Part shown: piece by piece, positions 1-12,500 of the stretch
Position numbering within the stretch: position 1 is the stretch's first letter
Layout: every line of letters begins with the position of its first letter
Assembly: GCA_001275005.1 (NCBI GenBank)
Contig: JWZX01002244.1
Coordinates: forward strand, 1 to 29,707
DNA from: Chrysochromulina tobinii
Taxonomy: Eukaryota > Haptophyta > Prymnesiales > Chrysochromulinaceae
Length of the DNA: 29,707 bases
Reading direction: 5' to 3'
Made by a program: the position numbers and the translations under genes
Notes under the pieces: model-generated
Seen by the model: only the letters and a program-made list of their open reading frames with translations
What the model was told of the DNA's origin: nothing
Database searches by the model: none

Positions 1-2
1 AC

Positions 3-353
3 GGGGAATGCGGACGCCGCATTCACGAAGGCGTGTGGAGGTACAGCTGCGAAACCTGTGACGCCGACTGGTGCGCCTCGTGCGAACGTACGAGCCGTGA
101 AGAGAGGGCCACTAAGAGAGCGCGCAGGGGGGGTGAGCGGACTCCGCCAGCGCAGGTCGGAAAGGAGGCGCCGGAACGAGGGCAGACGGGGGAACCAGCG
201 ATGGTGCGCGCGCGGCGCGCGGTACGCAGTACAGAGTCGGCCCGGCCTAGCGCCGGGACCGGCGATGCCAGGGGGCCCTCCAAAAGGGGGCCCCCGACGG
301 CTGAGCCCCCTGAGCCCGCACTTGGTCAGAGAGGCTCCCGTCAACGTGTGTAA
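3..353 (+). CDS. 3' end of a gene with a C-terminal Cys-rich (ZZ/DC1-like) finger, partial
   Basis: The frame is open from the left edge of the window, so the start lies outside. The first residues hold a Cys near the edge, followed by WRYSCETCDADWCASC, that is C-x2-C-x4-C-x2-C after an aromatic-basic W-R-Y. This spacing is typical of ZZ-type and DC1-type zinc-binding fingers, which bind zinc and usually mediate protein-protein contacts. After the finger comes an Arg/Gly/Pro-rich tail of about 90 residues with no recognisable domain, ending at a TAA at 351-353. The tail may be genuine low-complexity sequence. Alternatively the true stop or a splice site comes earlier and part of this is 3' untranslated. 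The family is recognised only from the Cys pattern, and the function of the parent protein cannot be given. Confidence 0.45.
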   Translation, partial: GECGRRIHEGVWRYSCETCDADWCASCERTSREERATKRARRGGERTPPAQVGKEAPERGQTGEPAMVRARRAVRSTESARPSAGTGDARGPSKRGPPTAEPPEPALGQRGSRQRV

Positions 354-524
354 AGTGTGTCTGTGTGAGCGCCTCCCACGCACGCCTTTTCGGGGCTTGT
401 GGGTGTGTGTCTGGCCGAGAGGGCCCTGAAACGAACGAACGAACGAAGCTCATGACGACGCACGCGCGTCCGGGCAAATCATGCAGCCGACCCTTTCGCC
501 TTCCTAGTGCAGCCTTATGCGACG
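354..524 (+). promoter_or_regulatory. Upstream region of the giant IPT gene
   Basis: This 171-base gap between the left-edge gene and the signal-peptide ATG at 525 contains a short CGAA tetranucleotide run (about 433-447) and GT-rich stretches. It also holds upstream ATGs at 452, 481 and 517. The ATG at 452 opens the reading frame that becomes the main IPT frame only after the frame change near 800, so an automatic gene caller would probably start there and miss the signal peptide. No TATA box or other core promoter element is convincing. Confidence 0.25.
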
Positions 525-596
525 ATGCGACGATTGCCTTCGCCGCCGCTGCTGTGCATCGTGCTCCTCCTCCTGAACGCGTGCATGCTGCGTGCC
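525..596 (+). other. Signal peptide of the giant IPT protein
   Basis: ATG at 525 opens M-R-R, then a hydrophobic core LLCIVLLLLNAC and a small-residue cleavage-like end LRA before E-L-V-C. This is a textbook secretory leader. It lies in a different reading frame from the rest of the first IPT block, which is the main argument that the frame change near 800 is real or an error rather than an upstream non-coding region. Confidence 0.8.
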
Positions 597-3500
597 GAGC
601 TCGTCTGCGGCTACCAGGCCAACGTCGTCATGCTCAACAATGTGGGTGGCATATTGCGTCAAGGCTTCCTGGTCTCGCTCACCTCGCTCAACGTGGGTTT
701 CGGCACGTCGGGCGTGTCGACCATCGACATTGCCAACCCGCAGTGCATCGGTGGCAACTGCCCCGTTCTCCTGCGTGGCAGCAACCTCAACCGGCTGCTG
801 CCTTCGATGGCACAGGAGCCCTCATAGCTCCGTCGTACCTGGACGCCTCGTGCTACTTTGGGCCGGAGCTGCCGTGCTCGAACATCCCCATCCCCATCCG
901 GGGTGAAGAGCTCTCGTGCGGCTCGCCCACGCTCCCGGCGGAGCACACGATCGCAAAGTTTGGCGTGCTCGTGCTCGGCCCGGGCGGCACGCAGCCGGGC
1001 ACACTCTACATGACCAGCCACCTCGAGCTCACCTTCTTCGACACACAAGTTCCGCCGGTGCTGCTGCGGCTGGAGCCGCCCTGGTCAGACGTGCTCGACG
1101 TGCCCCAAACCATCAGCGTCGTCGGCGCCAACCTCGGCCCCGGCCGCGGGGGCGTGCTCCAGCCGGTCGTGTGTGCTTGGGACAATGAGGTGCCCGTGGC
1201 GGGAGCGTACTTCGAGAACCAGCAGCAGGCGGGCGACAACGAGTCGGTGATCGAGTGCCCGAGCCCGAGTGGCGTCTATTCCCCCGGCCAGTATGCGCGG
1301 CTGCGCCTCGGCCTCGTCGGCCGTACCCTGTCCGACCAGCTTGGCCTCTGGTCCAGTGGCCCATTCACACCTGCCAACGGCCCCGGCGTCACTGCTCACC
1401 TGCTTCCGAGCACAGGGCCGCTGGCGGTGGCGGCGGCGGAGGCGGCAGCGCGCCTTGCACTGAGCGGGCCCTCGGCCGCCGCCGTCGTCGGTGCCGGTGG
1501 GCACTTGACGAGCAGCATCGGCGGAACATCGCCGCCGCCGCCGCCGCCGACCGGTGCGGCGGGTGGCCTGCCGCTCGTCTTCTTCGACGTTCGGCGCAAG
1601 ATACAGCTGACGGGGCATGATGCCACCTCGGAGGTGTATGGCAACTTGAGCGGCGGCGCACGCGTCATTCTCACCGGATCCAACTTCGCTCCCCTCGGCG
1701 ACGAGCTCCGATGCGTCTTCGACACTCCCAACCGTCGCGTGGGCAATGAGACGTCCAACATCTCGACGACGAATGCGAGCTTCATCGCTCCCACGCTGGT
1801 CATGTGTCTCTCGCCCTCGTACGGAGCGATTGGATCTCGCCCTCTCTACGTCAACTCCACATATAACTCGTCTCTCTTTGAGGGCGGCGCCGAGCGGCGT
1901 CAGACAGTGGACTTCACCTGGTACGAGCCAGATCTGCCCCCTCTCGTGAGGGCCCTCGCTCCGCGCCACGCGCCCATCCATGGTCGGCCGATTAGCTTCG
2001 TGGGCGGCGGCGGCCACTGGGTGCAGAGGGAGGGCGACAGGCCCGTGGGCGGTGTGTTGCTGATTGGCTCCAACTTTGCGCCGACGCATAAGCTCTGGTG
2101 TGCGTTTGGGATGCCGCCCGCCGAGTACTCCACGCGGCGTGGTCCCTGGAAGTGGATGCGCGGAGTGTACGTGAACGCGACCGCGGTCGCGTGCGAGGTG
2201 CCCGCCGGCTACCTGGGCGACTACCCCGTCTCCGCGAGCACCGATGACGTGCGCTACTCAACGGTCACCAGCAACATCACCTACTACGACCCTGACGTGA
2301 CCGCGCAGCTCACGCCTCGGCAGCAGCTCGCCATCTCGGCGAGGCAGAGCGGCTTCTACCGTCTCTCGAACGCGGGGGAGTTTCGGGGCGAGATTGTGCC
2401 AGATCCAACCAAGGCGGTCCTCACCTTTGCGGGCTCCAATTTTGCGCCCTTTGACGAGCTGGGCATGCTCCTCTGCCGGTACGGGCCGACGCCTATCAGG
2501 CGCGACGATGCCAACATACCCTCGAACCGAACCTGGCAATCGCCCATCGATGAGCTTGAGAATGTCGTGCCCGCCACCTTTGTCAACTCCGGGCGCATGC
2601 GCTGCCAAGCGCCCGAGAAGCCGCCGGGTACGGTGCTCCCGGTCCACCTCTCCACGTACGGCGTGCACGAGAACAACTTCTCAGCCCGCGTGGCCACCGT
2701 CACCTACTACGATGACGCTCCGATGGTTCCCTATGGCGGCGTCACGCAGGTCTCTCGTGTGCAACCCAATTACGGCCCCATCAGCGGCGGCTTCGTCGTG
2801 ATCGCGTACGGCACCAACTTCGCGCCGACAGGCTGGAGCGCGGACGCAGTGGGCCTCTCGAGCGACCTCGCGTGTACTGTGCGTCCGTATCATCCGATCC
2901 GATCCGATGGGAACCCTTGGTCGATGGTTGGCCACCTGCCGAGCGCGCTCTTTGCCGATTACAATCGAGTGCTGTGCAACGTGAGCCAAGAGCAATTGTA
3001 CCAGGATGTGGGGGATGCAGCTCTCGGCGTCACCCTCTACCGCTCGCAGCAGATGGCGTCCTTCTTTCAGCCGGGCGCGACCTTCACATTCTACGACTCC
3101 ACGCGTGCACCCTCCGTGACCGACGAGCAGCGGCCTACGTTTCAGCCCGGGTTCGTCGACGCCGCGTACGGCTACGTGGATGATCCCTCGATTGTGACCC
3201 TCACGTGCGAGAATGTGGCGCCCACGCCCGGCTTGGCGTGCGAGTTCCACCTCTCGGAGTCCTCGGCGATCAAGGGGGACAGGCCGCTCGCGACGACGCC
3301 CGCCACCTTCCTCTCAGCAACGCGCGTGCGCTGCCCGGTGCCGCCGGGCAACTCGCTCAGCTTCCGTGACCGAGCGACCATCGACATGGTGACGGTGCAC
3401 CTCAACCGCCACGAGGTGCCGCGCCATGAGCTCCCGCCCGGCGCGTCCGCCGCCACCCTCGTCTTCTACGACCCGCTTCGCCCACCCGTCGTCGCCTCCG

Positions 3501-6500
3501 CCCTCACCGCCGCACCCGACGACGCCCCCTTCGTCGACGTGGCGGCGGGCGCCCTCCTGAGCGTGCGCGGCGCCAACTATGCGCCGACGGGCGGGGACGC
3601 CCTACGCTGCCTGTACGCTCCCGTTGCGCCGCTGGACGCGCTCTACGAGCGCGTGTTCAACACGACGCTCACGGGCGAGGGCTCGCTCCTAGCACCCGAC
3701 GCGGGCGCCGAGCCGGCCGGCACGGTCGCGGTGGCCGCCACGTACGTAGATGCTAGCCACGTGCGCTGCGCGCTCACGGCGGCCCTCTGGAGTACTGGCC
3801 CGCCGCTGAATCTGACGTTGCCGCCCCTCGGCGACTTGCGCGTGCGCGTCGCTCACTCGGCCGATGGCCCGTGGTCCAATTCATCCTACTTGCTCACGCT
3901 CTATGACTCGACGCTCCCCGCGGTGCTCGACCGCCTCACGCCCACCGTCGCCTCCACCTCGTTTGCCTCGTCGTTTGGTCCAGACGTTGTTTACTTGGCG
4001 TACGCCGACCGCGCGCGCCCGACGACCCTCAACGTAAGCGGCTCCAACTTTGCGCCAACGGGCGGCGGCCAGCTCGTTTGCCAGTTCACCGCCGAGGACG
4101 GACCGCACGCGCGAGTACCTGCGTCTGTCAACGCGTCGTACGTGTCTTCACAGCTGGTGCGCTGCGTCGCGCCCGCGCACAATGCGAGCGGCGAGGGCGC
4201 GGCGGGCACGTACGTGGCGGTGCGCGTGTCGCACTCTGGCGCCGACAACGAAGTTGCCCTCTCGAGAGTGGCGCTGCCCTTACTCTACATGGACACGTCC
4301 ATGCCTCCAATCGTCTCGACGGTCTCGCCGAATTACGGGCCTGTGCACGACCCGACGCGCGTGGCGCTTACTGGCTGGAATCTCGCGCCGACGGAGGCGG
4401 CGCTGCGCTGCCGCTTTGGCGCGGCGCCCTTTACGCGCGCACAGTGGCGCGGCGACGCGACCGTCGAGTGCATCGTGCCGCCAGCCTCATACCAATTCGT
4501 ACTCGCCGAAGCAGCCGCACGAGCCGCCCAAGCCGCGGGGGACGACGCGTCTTCCGTCGACGTGAGTGACATTGACGCGCGGCGCGGCATCGGCGAGGTC
4601 GTCGCACGCCTGAGCATTGCTGGTGGCGCGAATGCGAGCGTGAACAACGACACCTCGACTTGGTTCATTTACTACGATCCGCTCGTGCCGCCGCAGATTA
4701 GCATGATCATCACGCCCGAGCGGCTGGGCGAGTCCGAGGTGCCGATGAGTGGCTCGTACGGCGGCGAGCTGGTACGTCTGCTGGGCACTAACATTGCACC
4801 GACGGGTGAGCTTGGCTGCCGCTTCTCGGCGCGGTGGAGCGGCGGGCTGGGCGGCGCAGTCGTGCCTGCAAGTTACGTCTCTCCGACGGAGATGCGTTGC
4901 CTCTCGGCGCCGATCTGGCTGGTGCGAGCCGTCGAAGCGGAAGTGCATTCCACCCACAATCGGAGCGCCGCCGCTGCAGCCGACGGCGGCTACGCCTTTG
5001 GCACGGCGGCCGGTGGACAGTGGAGCGTCGGCGGCATGCCCATCGGCTACGTCAATGCGGTGAGCGCGCCGGAGCTCGGCACGATCACCCCAATCTTTGG
5101 TCCGGTCGACGGCGGCACGCTCCTCAACATTTATGGCGCCAACTTTGCGACGGTGCGAGAATTTGCGTGCATCGTCACGTTCGGGGGCGAGGCCGCTGGT
5201 GCGCCGCCGGCGCGCGTTCCCGCCACCTTCGTCAACGGCTCTTACGCGCGCTGCCGCACGCCGCCCGTGCCCGCTGGGGCCACCGGCCACGACGCCATGC
5301 TCCGGGTGCGCCTCTTCGATGGTGGCCCGCAGAGCGCGCCTCTTCGGTTCACTTACTATGAGCCCCGCGAGCCGCCGCGCCTGATCTACGCGTCCGCATA
5401 CGCGGCCGACTGGGCGGCGGGCGGCTCGGAGCAGCAGCACGCGGCCGGCGCGGCGCCGGGCGTGCTCGAGCTGCACGGCGCCAACTTTGCGCCAACGGCT
5501 GCGGATCTCTCTTGTCTCTTTGTGGACGAAGCGGCGGGCGCGCTCGACGGCGGCACCGTGCTTGAGGATGCAGCTGCAGGCGCTGGCCTTGATGCGGCTG
5601 GGCTTGATGATGCGGCTGGGCTTGAGGGCTTTGAGGGCAGCGGCGTCAATGTGACTCGGATGGGCAGTGGCATCGTGCATGGCGTCGGCCCGCCACTACC
5701 GCCTGCACGTGCGGGCTATCGCATGGCGACTGCGGCCGAGTTCCTCACGGCAACGTTGATCAGGTGTCGTCTACCACCGTGCGCTAACCGCACGAGCGGT
5801 GGGCCGAGCTGCCGCGGCACGCTGCGCTTGCGCGTGAGCCATGCTGGCGACGCACTCGACGCCTGGTCGAGGGACTTCTTCCACTTTACGTTGTACGATG
5901 CCACACGTGCGCCCACATTGCTCTCCGTCGCCCCCGAGTCCATCCCCGGCATCGGAACTTTTGCCAACGTGCAGCTTGCCTCGAACATCACGCTGCGTGG
6001 GCATAACTTTGCACCCACGGGCAACGCGCTGCGCTGTCGCTTTGGCGAGGGAGGTGCGCAGACGCTCGCCACGTTCTACCACGCGCAGCTCGTACGCTGT
6101 AGCACGCCGACGGTGCCGCCGACCCTGAACGGCACAATGAACGGCACATTGAGTGGCGGCGCCGCCATCGCCAGCAACAGCAGTGGCTTTGGTGGCACGG
6201 TGCTCATCGGGACTGTCGAGGTGGCCGTTACGCACTCAGCCGGTGCACGTTGGTCCTCGGAGGCCAACCCCAACGTTACCTTCTACGACGGCGAGCGATC
6301 GCCGGTGATCAACTCGATCGAGCCGGTTGTTGCGGGCGAAATGCACGCGCTCGCGTACGCGGCCCTCCCGATCGTGATGACCATTCGAGGTTCGAATCTG
6401 GCCCCGATCGAGCCGTACAACTGCACTCACCTCGGTCGCTCTGTGGCCGCGCTATGGCACTCGGCGACGCTGCTTACGTGTGAAATACCGCCCGCACCCG

Positions 6501-9500
6501 TCGGCAGCTTCGCGCCGATTGGCGTGCTCTCGCACGGGCGGCATTCCCTCTCGGCGCAGTTTCTGACCCATTACGACCCGCAAGCCGCCCCTACACTGAG
6601 TGGCACGATCAGCCCTGCATGGGGCGGGCTGACGGCCGACCTCAGCTTCGCGTACATCATGCAAGGCATCAACTTCGCGCCAACGGGACAGCTGCGCTGC
6701 CGGTACGGCTTCGGCGCCGAGGGCGACACGAACGCCATCTTTGTGTCGCCCACAACGATTGCATGCGGCAAGCCTGCCTTCGCGGCGCCCATGGACGTGC
6801 CCGTCATCGTCTCGCACGACGGCGGCTCCTCCTTCTCAGCTGCCGCCGCGCGCTTCACATTCCGCGATGAGGACGCCTCTCCACGAATCTCGAGCTTCGC
6901 CCCGCGCTTCGGCACCGCCCTCGGCGGCACTCGACTGCACGTGAGCGGAGCTAACTTTGCGCCCCATCCGGACCTCTACTGCGCAGTCGGCGGCCAGCGC
7001 ACCCTCGCTACCTTTGACAGCTCTCACCTCGTGCGCTGCGTGGCACCGCCCTCGGTGAGTGACCAAGGCAGCGAGGACGTTAACGTGACCGTGCATCTGG
7101 GCAGTGGCGCCGCCGACGACGACGATGTCAACAGCACGAGCCGCGCGCTCGCACCTATGCTCTTCACATACTATATGCCCGAGCGTGGCGCGCACATTGC
7201 GGAGTTGCGGCCCCGTCTTGGCCCCACAAGCGGCGGCACAGCCGTGCACGTACACGGCACCAATTTTGCGCCAACGGGCACACGGCTCCTGTGCTTGTTT
7301 GGGCGGGCCGTCCCCGTCCCCGCCACGTTTAGAAGTCATGCGCACGTTGTGTGCGAGGCGCCGCGCTACCCAGCGGCCGATGTCCACGTGGTCGTCAGCA
7401 TCACTGGCATGGCCGCGCTGCCCACCGCCCTCGCCGTCTCGCCAACACGCTTCACCTTCTATGAGCCAGCCACGCTGCCTGCCTCACATACGGTCGAGCC
7501 GCCTGCGTGCCAAATCTACGGCGGCGAGGCATGCATCGTCAGCGTCGAGGGCACGAACCTCGCGCCCACAAGAGGCCTCACGTGTCGCTTCGAGGGAGGC
7601 ACCGCCAGATTCAACTTCAGCGACCCTGACCACTTCCCGCCGCCCAGCCCGCCACCCTCACTTCCGCCCCCCGAGCCGCCTGCGACCCCACCCGAGGTGC
7701 CACCGCCGCCGTCACCGTCGCCCCCACCGCCCAGCACGCCTCCATGTCCACCCATGACGCCGCCCTTGTCGCCCCCGCCCTCATCCTCATCGCCGCCCCC
7801 GCCTTCGCCGCCCCCGCCGTTGCCGCCGGCCGGCGGCCGGCGACTGTCCGACGCGGCCGAGAGCGAAGGCCAGCGGCTCGGCTGCTACAATGGCAGCTGC
7901 GTGCTGCACACCAACGCAACCTTCACTTCGGCCCACTCGGTGCGCTGTGCGGCGCCTCGGTGGCCATATGCACTTGTGGGTGACTACACGGTGCGGCTGG
8001 CGCTTGACGTCACCAACGGCTTCGGCGAGAGCGAAGCGGCGTATGACATGTCGGGCGGGCCGGTGGAGCAGGAGCACGGCGCGCGTCTTACCCTCTACTA
8101 TGGCCATCTGCCTGCGCGCCTCGATACCATCGCTCCCTTGTACGCGCAACCGTCTGGGGGGACCATTGTCACAGTGCGGGGTTCGAACCTCGCCCCCACC
8201 CCGGCGCTCGAGTGCAACTTCACCCACGTGCATGAGGGCGGCAACGGCGGTGACGCCGCCTACACGACGGTGAGCGTGCCAGGCGCCTTCGTGAGCTTCG
8301 AGGAGGTGCACTGCGTGGTACCGCCCGCCACGGCGCTCAATGCGCCCGAGGCGATGGGCGAGGTACACGTGGCTGTTAGCGTCGACAGCGGGCGGAGCTC
8401 GAGCTCGACACTAGCGCTCCGGTACACGCCGCTGCTCATCAGCCGCATCGAACCCGAGGCAGGCCCCACCATCGGCGGCACCGCCGTCACGCTGTACGGC
8501 GTGGGCATGCGCGACGTGCGCCGCTGCCGCTTTGGCGGCGATCGCTCGCCCTTCGACCCGCTGTTGCACTACGCGGTGACCCCCCTGCTCACCTCGGACG
8601 AGATCGTCGTCGTGCCCGAGCCCGGGCCACCCGCGCGGCTCAGTCGCTCTCAGCCTCTCATACGGATCCCTTGACTGGTCTGCTCCGGCCGGGTACACGT
8701 ACTACGAGCAGCCGGTGCTCACCGGCGTGCGCCCGTTGGCGGGCGTGGCGCTCGGCGGTACGCTCCTACGCGTGCTCGGCTATGGCCTCGATAATTGGCC
8801 TGCACAATATTTCAACTCGTCGGGCGAGGCGACGCCAGATCCCACCGTCGACATGCCCCTTGCCATGCCACATGGGAACCATAGCGCCTTCTGTCGCTTC
8901 GGCCTCCAGCCGAACGCGCCGCGTACGCCGCTAATCGGACGTACGCCCACTGTGTTCAAGTGCCGCACACCCAGGCACGCCGTCGGCGAGGTGGTCGTCG
9001 AGGTGACGCTCAACCGGCAGGACTTTGCAGCGCGGCTGCCCGCTCTCATCTTCACCTTCTATCCCGCGCCCATGCTCACGCGCGTCCTCCCGCGTGGCGG
9101 GCCGATCGACGGCGGCACCGAGGTGACCGTCTTCGGCTCAGGTTTCCTCCCATCCATCCTCGTCGACCGAGCCCTCTCGCGGCTTGTGTGCAAGTTTGGC
9201 GACCCATTCGATCCGGCCTTCGACCCGCGGGCCCTTGCGTACGCCGTGACAGACACGCAGGCCGTGTGCCGTGCTCCCTCGACTGTGCTCCCTCACCTTC
9301 CACGCGGTCACCCTGGCCAGGTCTCGATGGGCCTCGTCCTCGCGGGGGGGCACGGCGAGGGGGTGCCTGCCGCCGATGATCCGGAGTACGTGCAAGGCGA
9401 GCCCGAGCCCGTGCGCTTCCTGTACTTCCGGACTGAGCTCATTGCGCTCACTCCCTCCGGCGCGCCTGTCAACGGCGGGACCATGGTCACCCTCGAGGGC

Positions 9501-12500
9501 GCCGGCTTCTCCTCGATGCTCGACAACAACGACCTGTCAACTAGCACGGACGGCACGAGCGGCGCGAGTGGGAACCGCACTGAACCACTTTGCAAGTTCA
9601 CATTTGGAACTGCTGGCCCGCCGGAAATCGTCACGGGCACCTCGCGCGGCAGCTCGCTCGTGTGCCAGGCGCCACGAGCGCCCGTTGCCGGCCGCGCGCC
9701 TGTACTCGTCTCGCTCAACGGCGTCGACTACAGCCAGTTCCCCGTCTCGGGGTCCGTCATGGGCGTGTACGCGCTTCACTACTACAGCGTGCCACAACTC
9801 GGCAGTAGCGGCGGCGGCGGCGGCGCGGGCGGCGGCACGAGCGGCGGCACGAGCGGCAGCGGCGCCGGCGCCGGTGGCGCGGGGCGTGCGGCCGGGATCG
9901 AGCCACCCGGAGGGCCAGTGCTCGGGGGGACGGTTGTCAGCTTCTTCGGCTCGGGCCTCGCCGATTTCGGGCAAGAGTTTGAGTACGTCAACGGCGAGCT
10001 GCCGCCCACGACGGTGCGACTAACGAGCATGGGCTCCGCCAACGGCGGTGGCTACGTCGCCAACGGCCGCGTGCGCGGCCAGGTGTACATGACGCGTGGG
10101 GTGCGTTACACTCTCGAGGTGGTGGCCCCTGGCAACCCGCTGTGCCTCACCTTCGCTAGCTTGGGCGGCCCACTTGCGGTGCAGCTGCTCCTCACGACGG
10201 GGCCAAACATCAACCCGCTCGAATACGGCGAGATGAGCTTCGTCCCCGATGCCTCGCTGCCCGCCGCCTTCTACTACCAGTCCACCATCTTCCCATTCGA
10301 CAGCTTCGACCCCGCCGTGCAACGCATCAACCTCCTCGAGCCTCAGGGAATCTCCCGACTGCGATTTGGCGTGCGCCCGGACGACCCCAACTCACAGCTC
10401 GCGCCTTTTCTCGCGCGCAACGGCTCAGTCATCGAGACGCGTGTGCCGCCCATGCCCAACGGCACCCGCCTCGTCGGCGTCGTCTTCTCACCCAACGGCG
10501 CCGAGGAAGACTACGTGGGTCCACTCAACTACACGTACCACGACGAGCTTGAACTGCACGCGGTGAGCCCTGCTGGCTCGCCCATCGACGGCGGCACCGA
10601 GCTGCTCGTCACCGGCGCCTTCCTGGACCAAGTGGCCGATGTGCTCACCGACGATCGAGTCCGCTGCCTCTTCGATGCGTCCGATTCAGTCGCGGCGCCC
10701 GATGGGCCCCTCGTCTTGCCCCAGGCGAGCCCAATCACCTTTCGCAATACGACACACCTCATCTGCCGCTCGCCACCTAGCTGGCTCGGCCGGCCGCCCT
10801 ACCTGATGCACGGAGCCCCTCTGCGCAAGGAAGTGCGCACGGTACGCCTACGCGTCGCTCTCAACGGCGTCTCTGGTTCGGTCGCCTCGGTGCCATTCGA
10901 ATACTTTGCGCAACCCAACATCAGCGGCCTGCTGCCGCGTGCGGGGCCCGTGGATGGCGGCACGCTTGTCCTTCTGAGTGGCCGCGGCCTCCTCAACTAC
11001 AACGACACGAATGACCGCGCCGTCTGCCGCTTCGGTGTGGCTGCCGCCAAGCTCTTCGTGCTGAACGATACCGCGGCGTTGTGCACGAGCCCCCCCGCGG
11101 CCGCGGGGGGCGCTGTGCCGGGCGTGGTGCCGGTGCAGGTGGCGCTCAACGGCGTCGACTTTGGCACGCTGCCTTGGCAGCAAGCCCCCTTTGAGTACCA
11201 CGCGCCTCTCACCATCAGCGCCGTATGGCCTCTCGGTGGCGTGGCTGAGGGCGGCACCGTCGTCACCGTGCGCGGTAGCGGCTTCGCGCTCCGGCACACG
11301 GAGCGGCGGCCGTACGGTGCCCCCGATGCGCCCAAATGCCTCTTCGGAGACACTTTGAGCGTCGGCTGGACGCCGAACGTGACCGACACGGCGCGCTGGG
11401 CTCCTGCGGACTTGACGACGCGCGTCGTGGGTGCGGGCGCGCTCGGTACAACGCTCGCTCTCCTGCGGGAGTCGGAGACGAATTGGTCCTTTGTGGAAAC
11501 GTTGGACGACGCGTACGTCATCTGCCGCTTGCCGCCTCTTTTCAACGGCACGCCGGGCACGGCGCGCAACATGTCGATTGCCCTCTCACTCAATGGTCAG
11601 CAGTTTTCGTACGGCGGCGCGGCGGCGCAGGGTTCCGCGCCCATGCCGCCCAGCATGCCACCGCCCGCCTTTCCGCCTGCCTCGCCGTCGCCCGCCTCGC
11701 CGCCGGACGTTCCAGCCGACGCAGCCGGCAGCGGCGATGTCGGCAGCGGCAGCGGCGACGCCCTAGGCAACGTCACAGATGCCCACTTTGATTCGGGCGA
11801 TGCCGGCGGCGCCACCTGGCTGCCGCCCCTCACCATCGGCCCGCGCTCGAATGTGAGCTTCGTCGTGTACGATCGTCCTATCGTCTCGCAGCTGACACCC
11901 TCTGCCGGCTCCGGCGTCGGGCACACGCTCGTGCGACTGCACGGGTACGGCCTCGCGCCCCTCTACATACCCGGCGTCTCCCTCTGCCATTTTGGGCCGC
12001 AGTCGACGCCCATTGACGACACAAGGGACGGCTCGCTCTCGTGCCGCTCGCCGCCGGCGGGGGTGAGCCGCGCTGTGGTGGGCATCACCCTCAACGGCCA
12101 GGACGACCACACGAGCGAGCCGCCCCTTCACTTCACCTTCTACGCCGACCCTTGGCTCGTGTCAGTCGTCCCCAACGGTGGACCTGTCGAGGGAGGCACA
12201 GTGCTCACGATCCGAGGCTACGGGCTCCAGGGCGGTGCCGTTGCGGACAACGAGCTGCTGCCGCGCTGCAAGCTCTGCCATGCGCACGCCTGGAGGTATG
12301 CCCCGACGCGCTGCGCCCTAGGCGCAGATGCGGACGGTCGGCCGTTGCCCAGCGGCGAGTATTCGAACGGCACGCGAGCGCTCGCGACGGCGCCTTCCGA
12401 CGGCGGCGTGCTAGGCGCCCTCGATGATGACCCCGCCATCGAGGCGATCCTCTGCGTCACCCCTCCCGTGCCCAATGGCACCGTGCCACTCGAGCTGGCT

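Larger units (their letters stand above)
715..8430 (+). repeat. IPT/TIG array, subfamily A (~20 domains)
   Basis: About 20 domains of roughly 115-150 residues each. Each carries a core G-(S/A/T/H)-N-(F/L/I/Y)-AP-(T) followed 8-20 residues later by L-x-C-x-F, then a second Cys in an RC or VRC-x-P context, and a closing F/Y-x-YD/YE strand. Variants include ENVAPT (near 3210), WNLAPT (near 4378), SNLAPI (near 6395) and ANFATV (near 5143). The domains are well diverged at DNA level, so the array is old, unlike the ankyrin and MORN arrays in this window. Paired cysteines suggest disulphides, consistent with secretion. Confidence 0.8.

Noticed and set aside
775-815. 41-base GT-AG intron explaining frame change 1
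   Set aside because: It restores the frame but removes the conserved GSN core of the IPT domain and is shorter than usual introns; kept only as an alternative.
1085-2089. 334-codon minus-strand frame within the giant gene
   Set aside because: Arg-rich, no motif, opposite a strong IPT coding strand; expected in GC-rich DNA.
4487-5680. 397-codon minus-strand frame within the giant gene
   Set aside because: Composition rich in Arg, Ala and His with no domain; shadow of IPT coding sequence.
8170-8200. ggttcgaacc-like tRNA B-box words (also near 6389)
   Set aside because: They are the codons of the conserved G-S-N-L-A-P motif of IPT domains; no A-box or cloverleaf around them.
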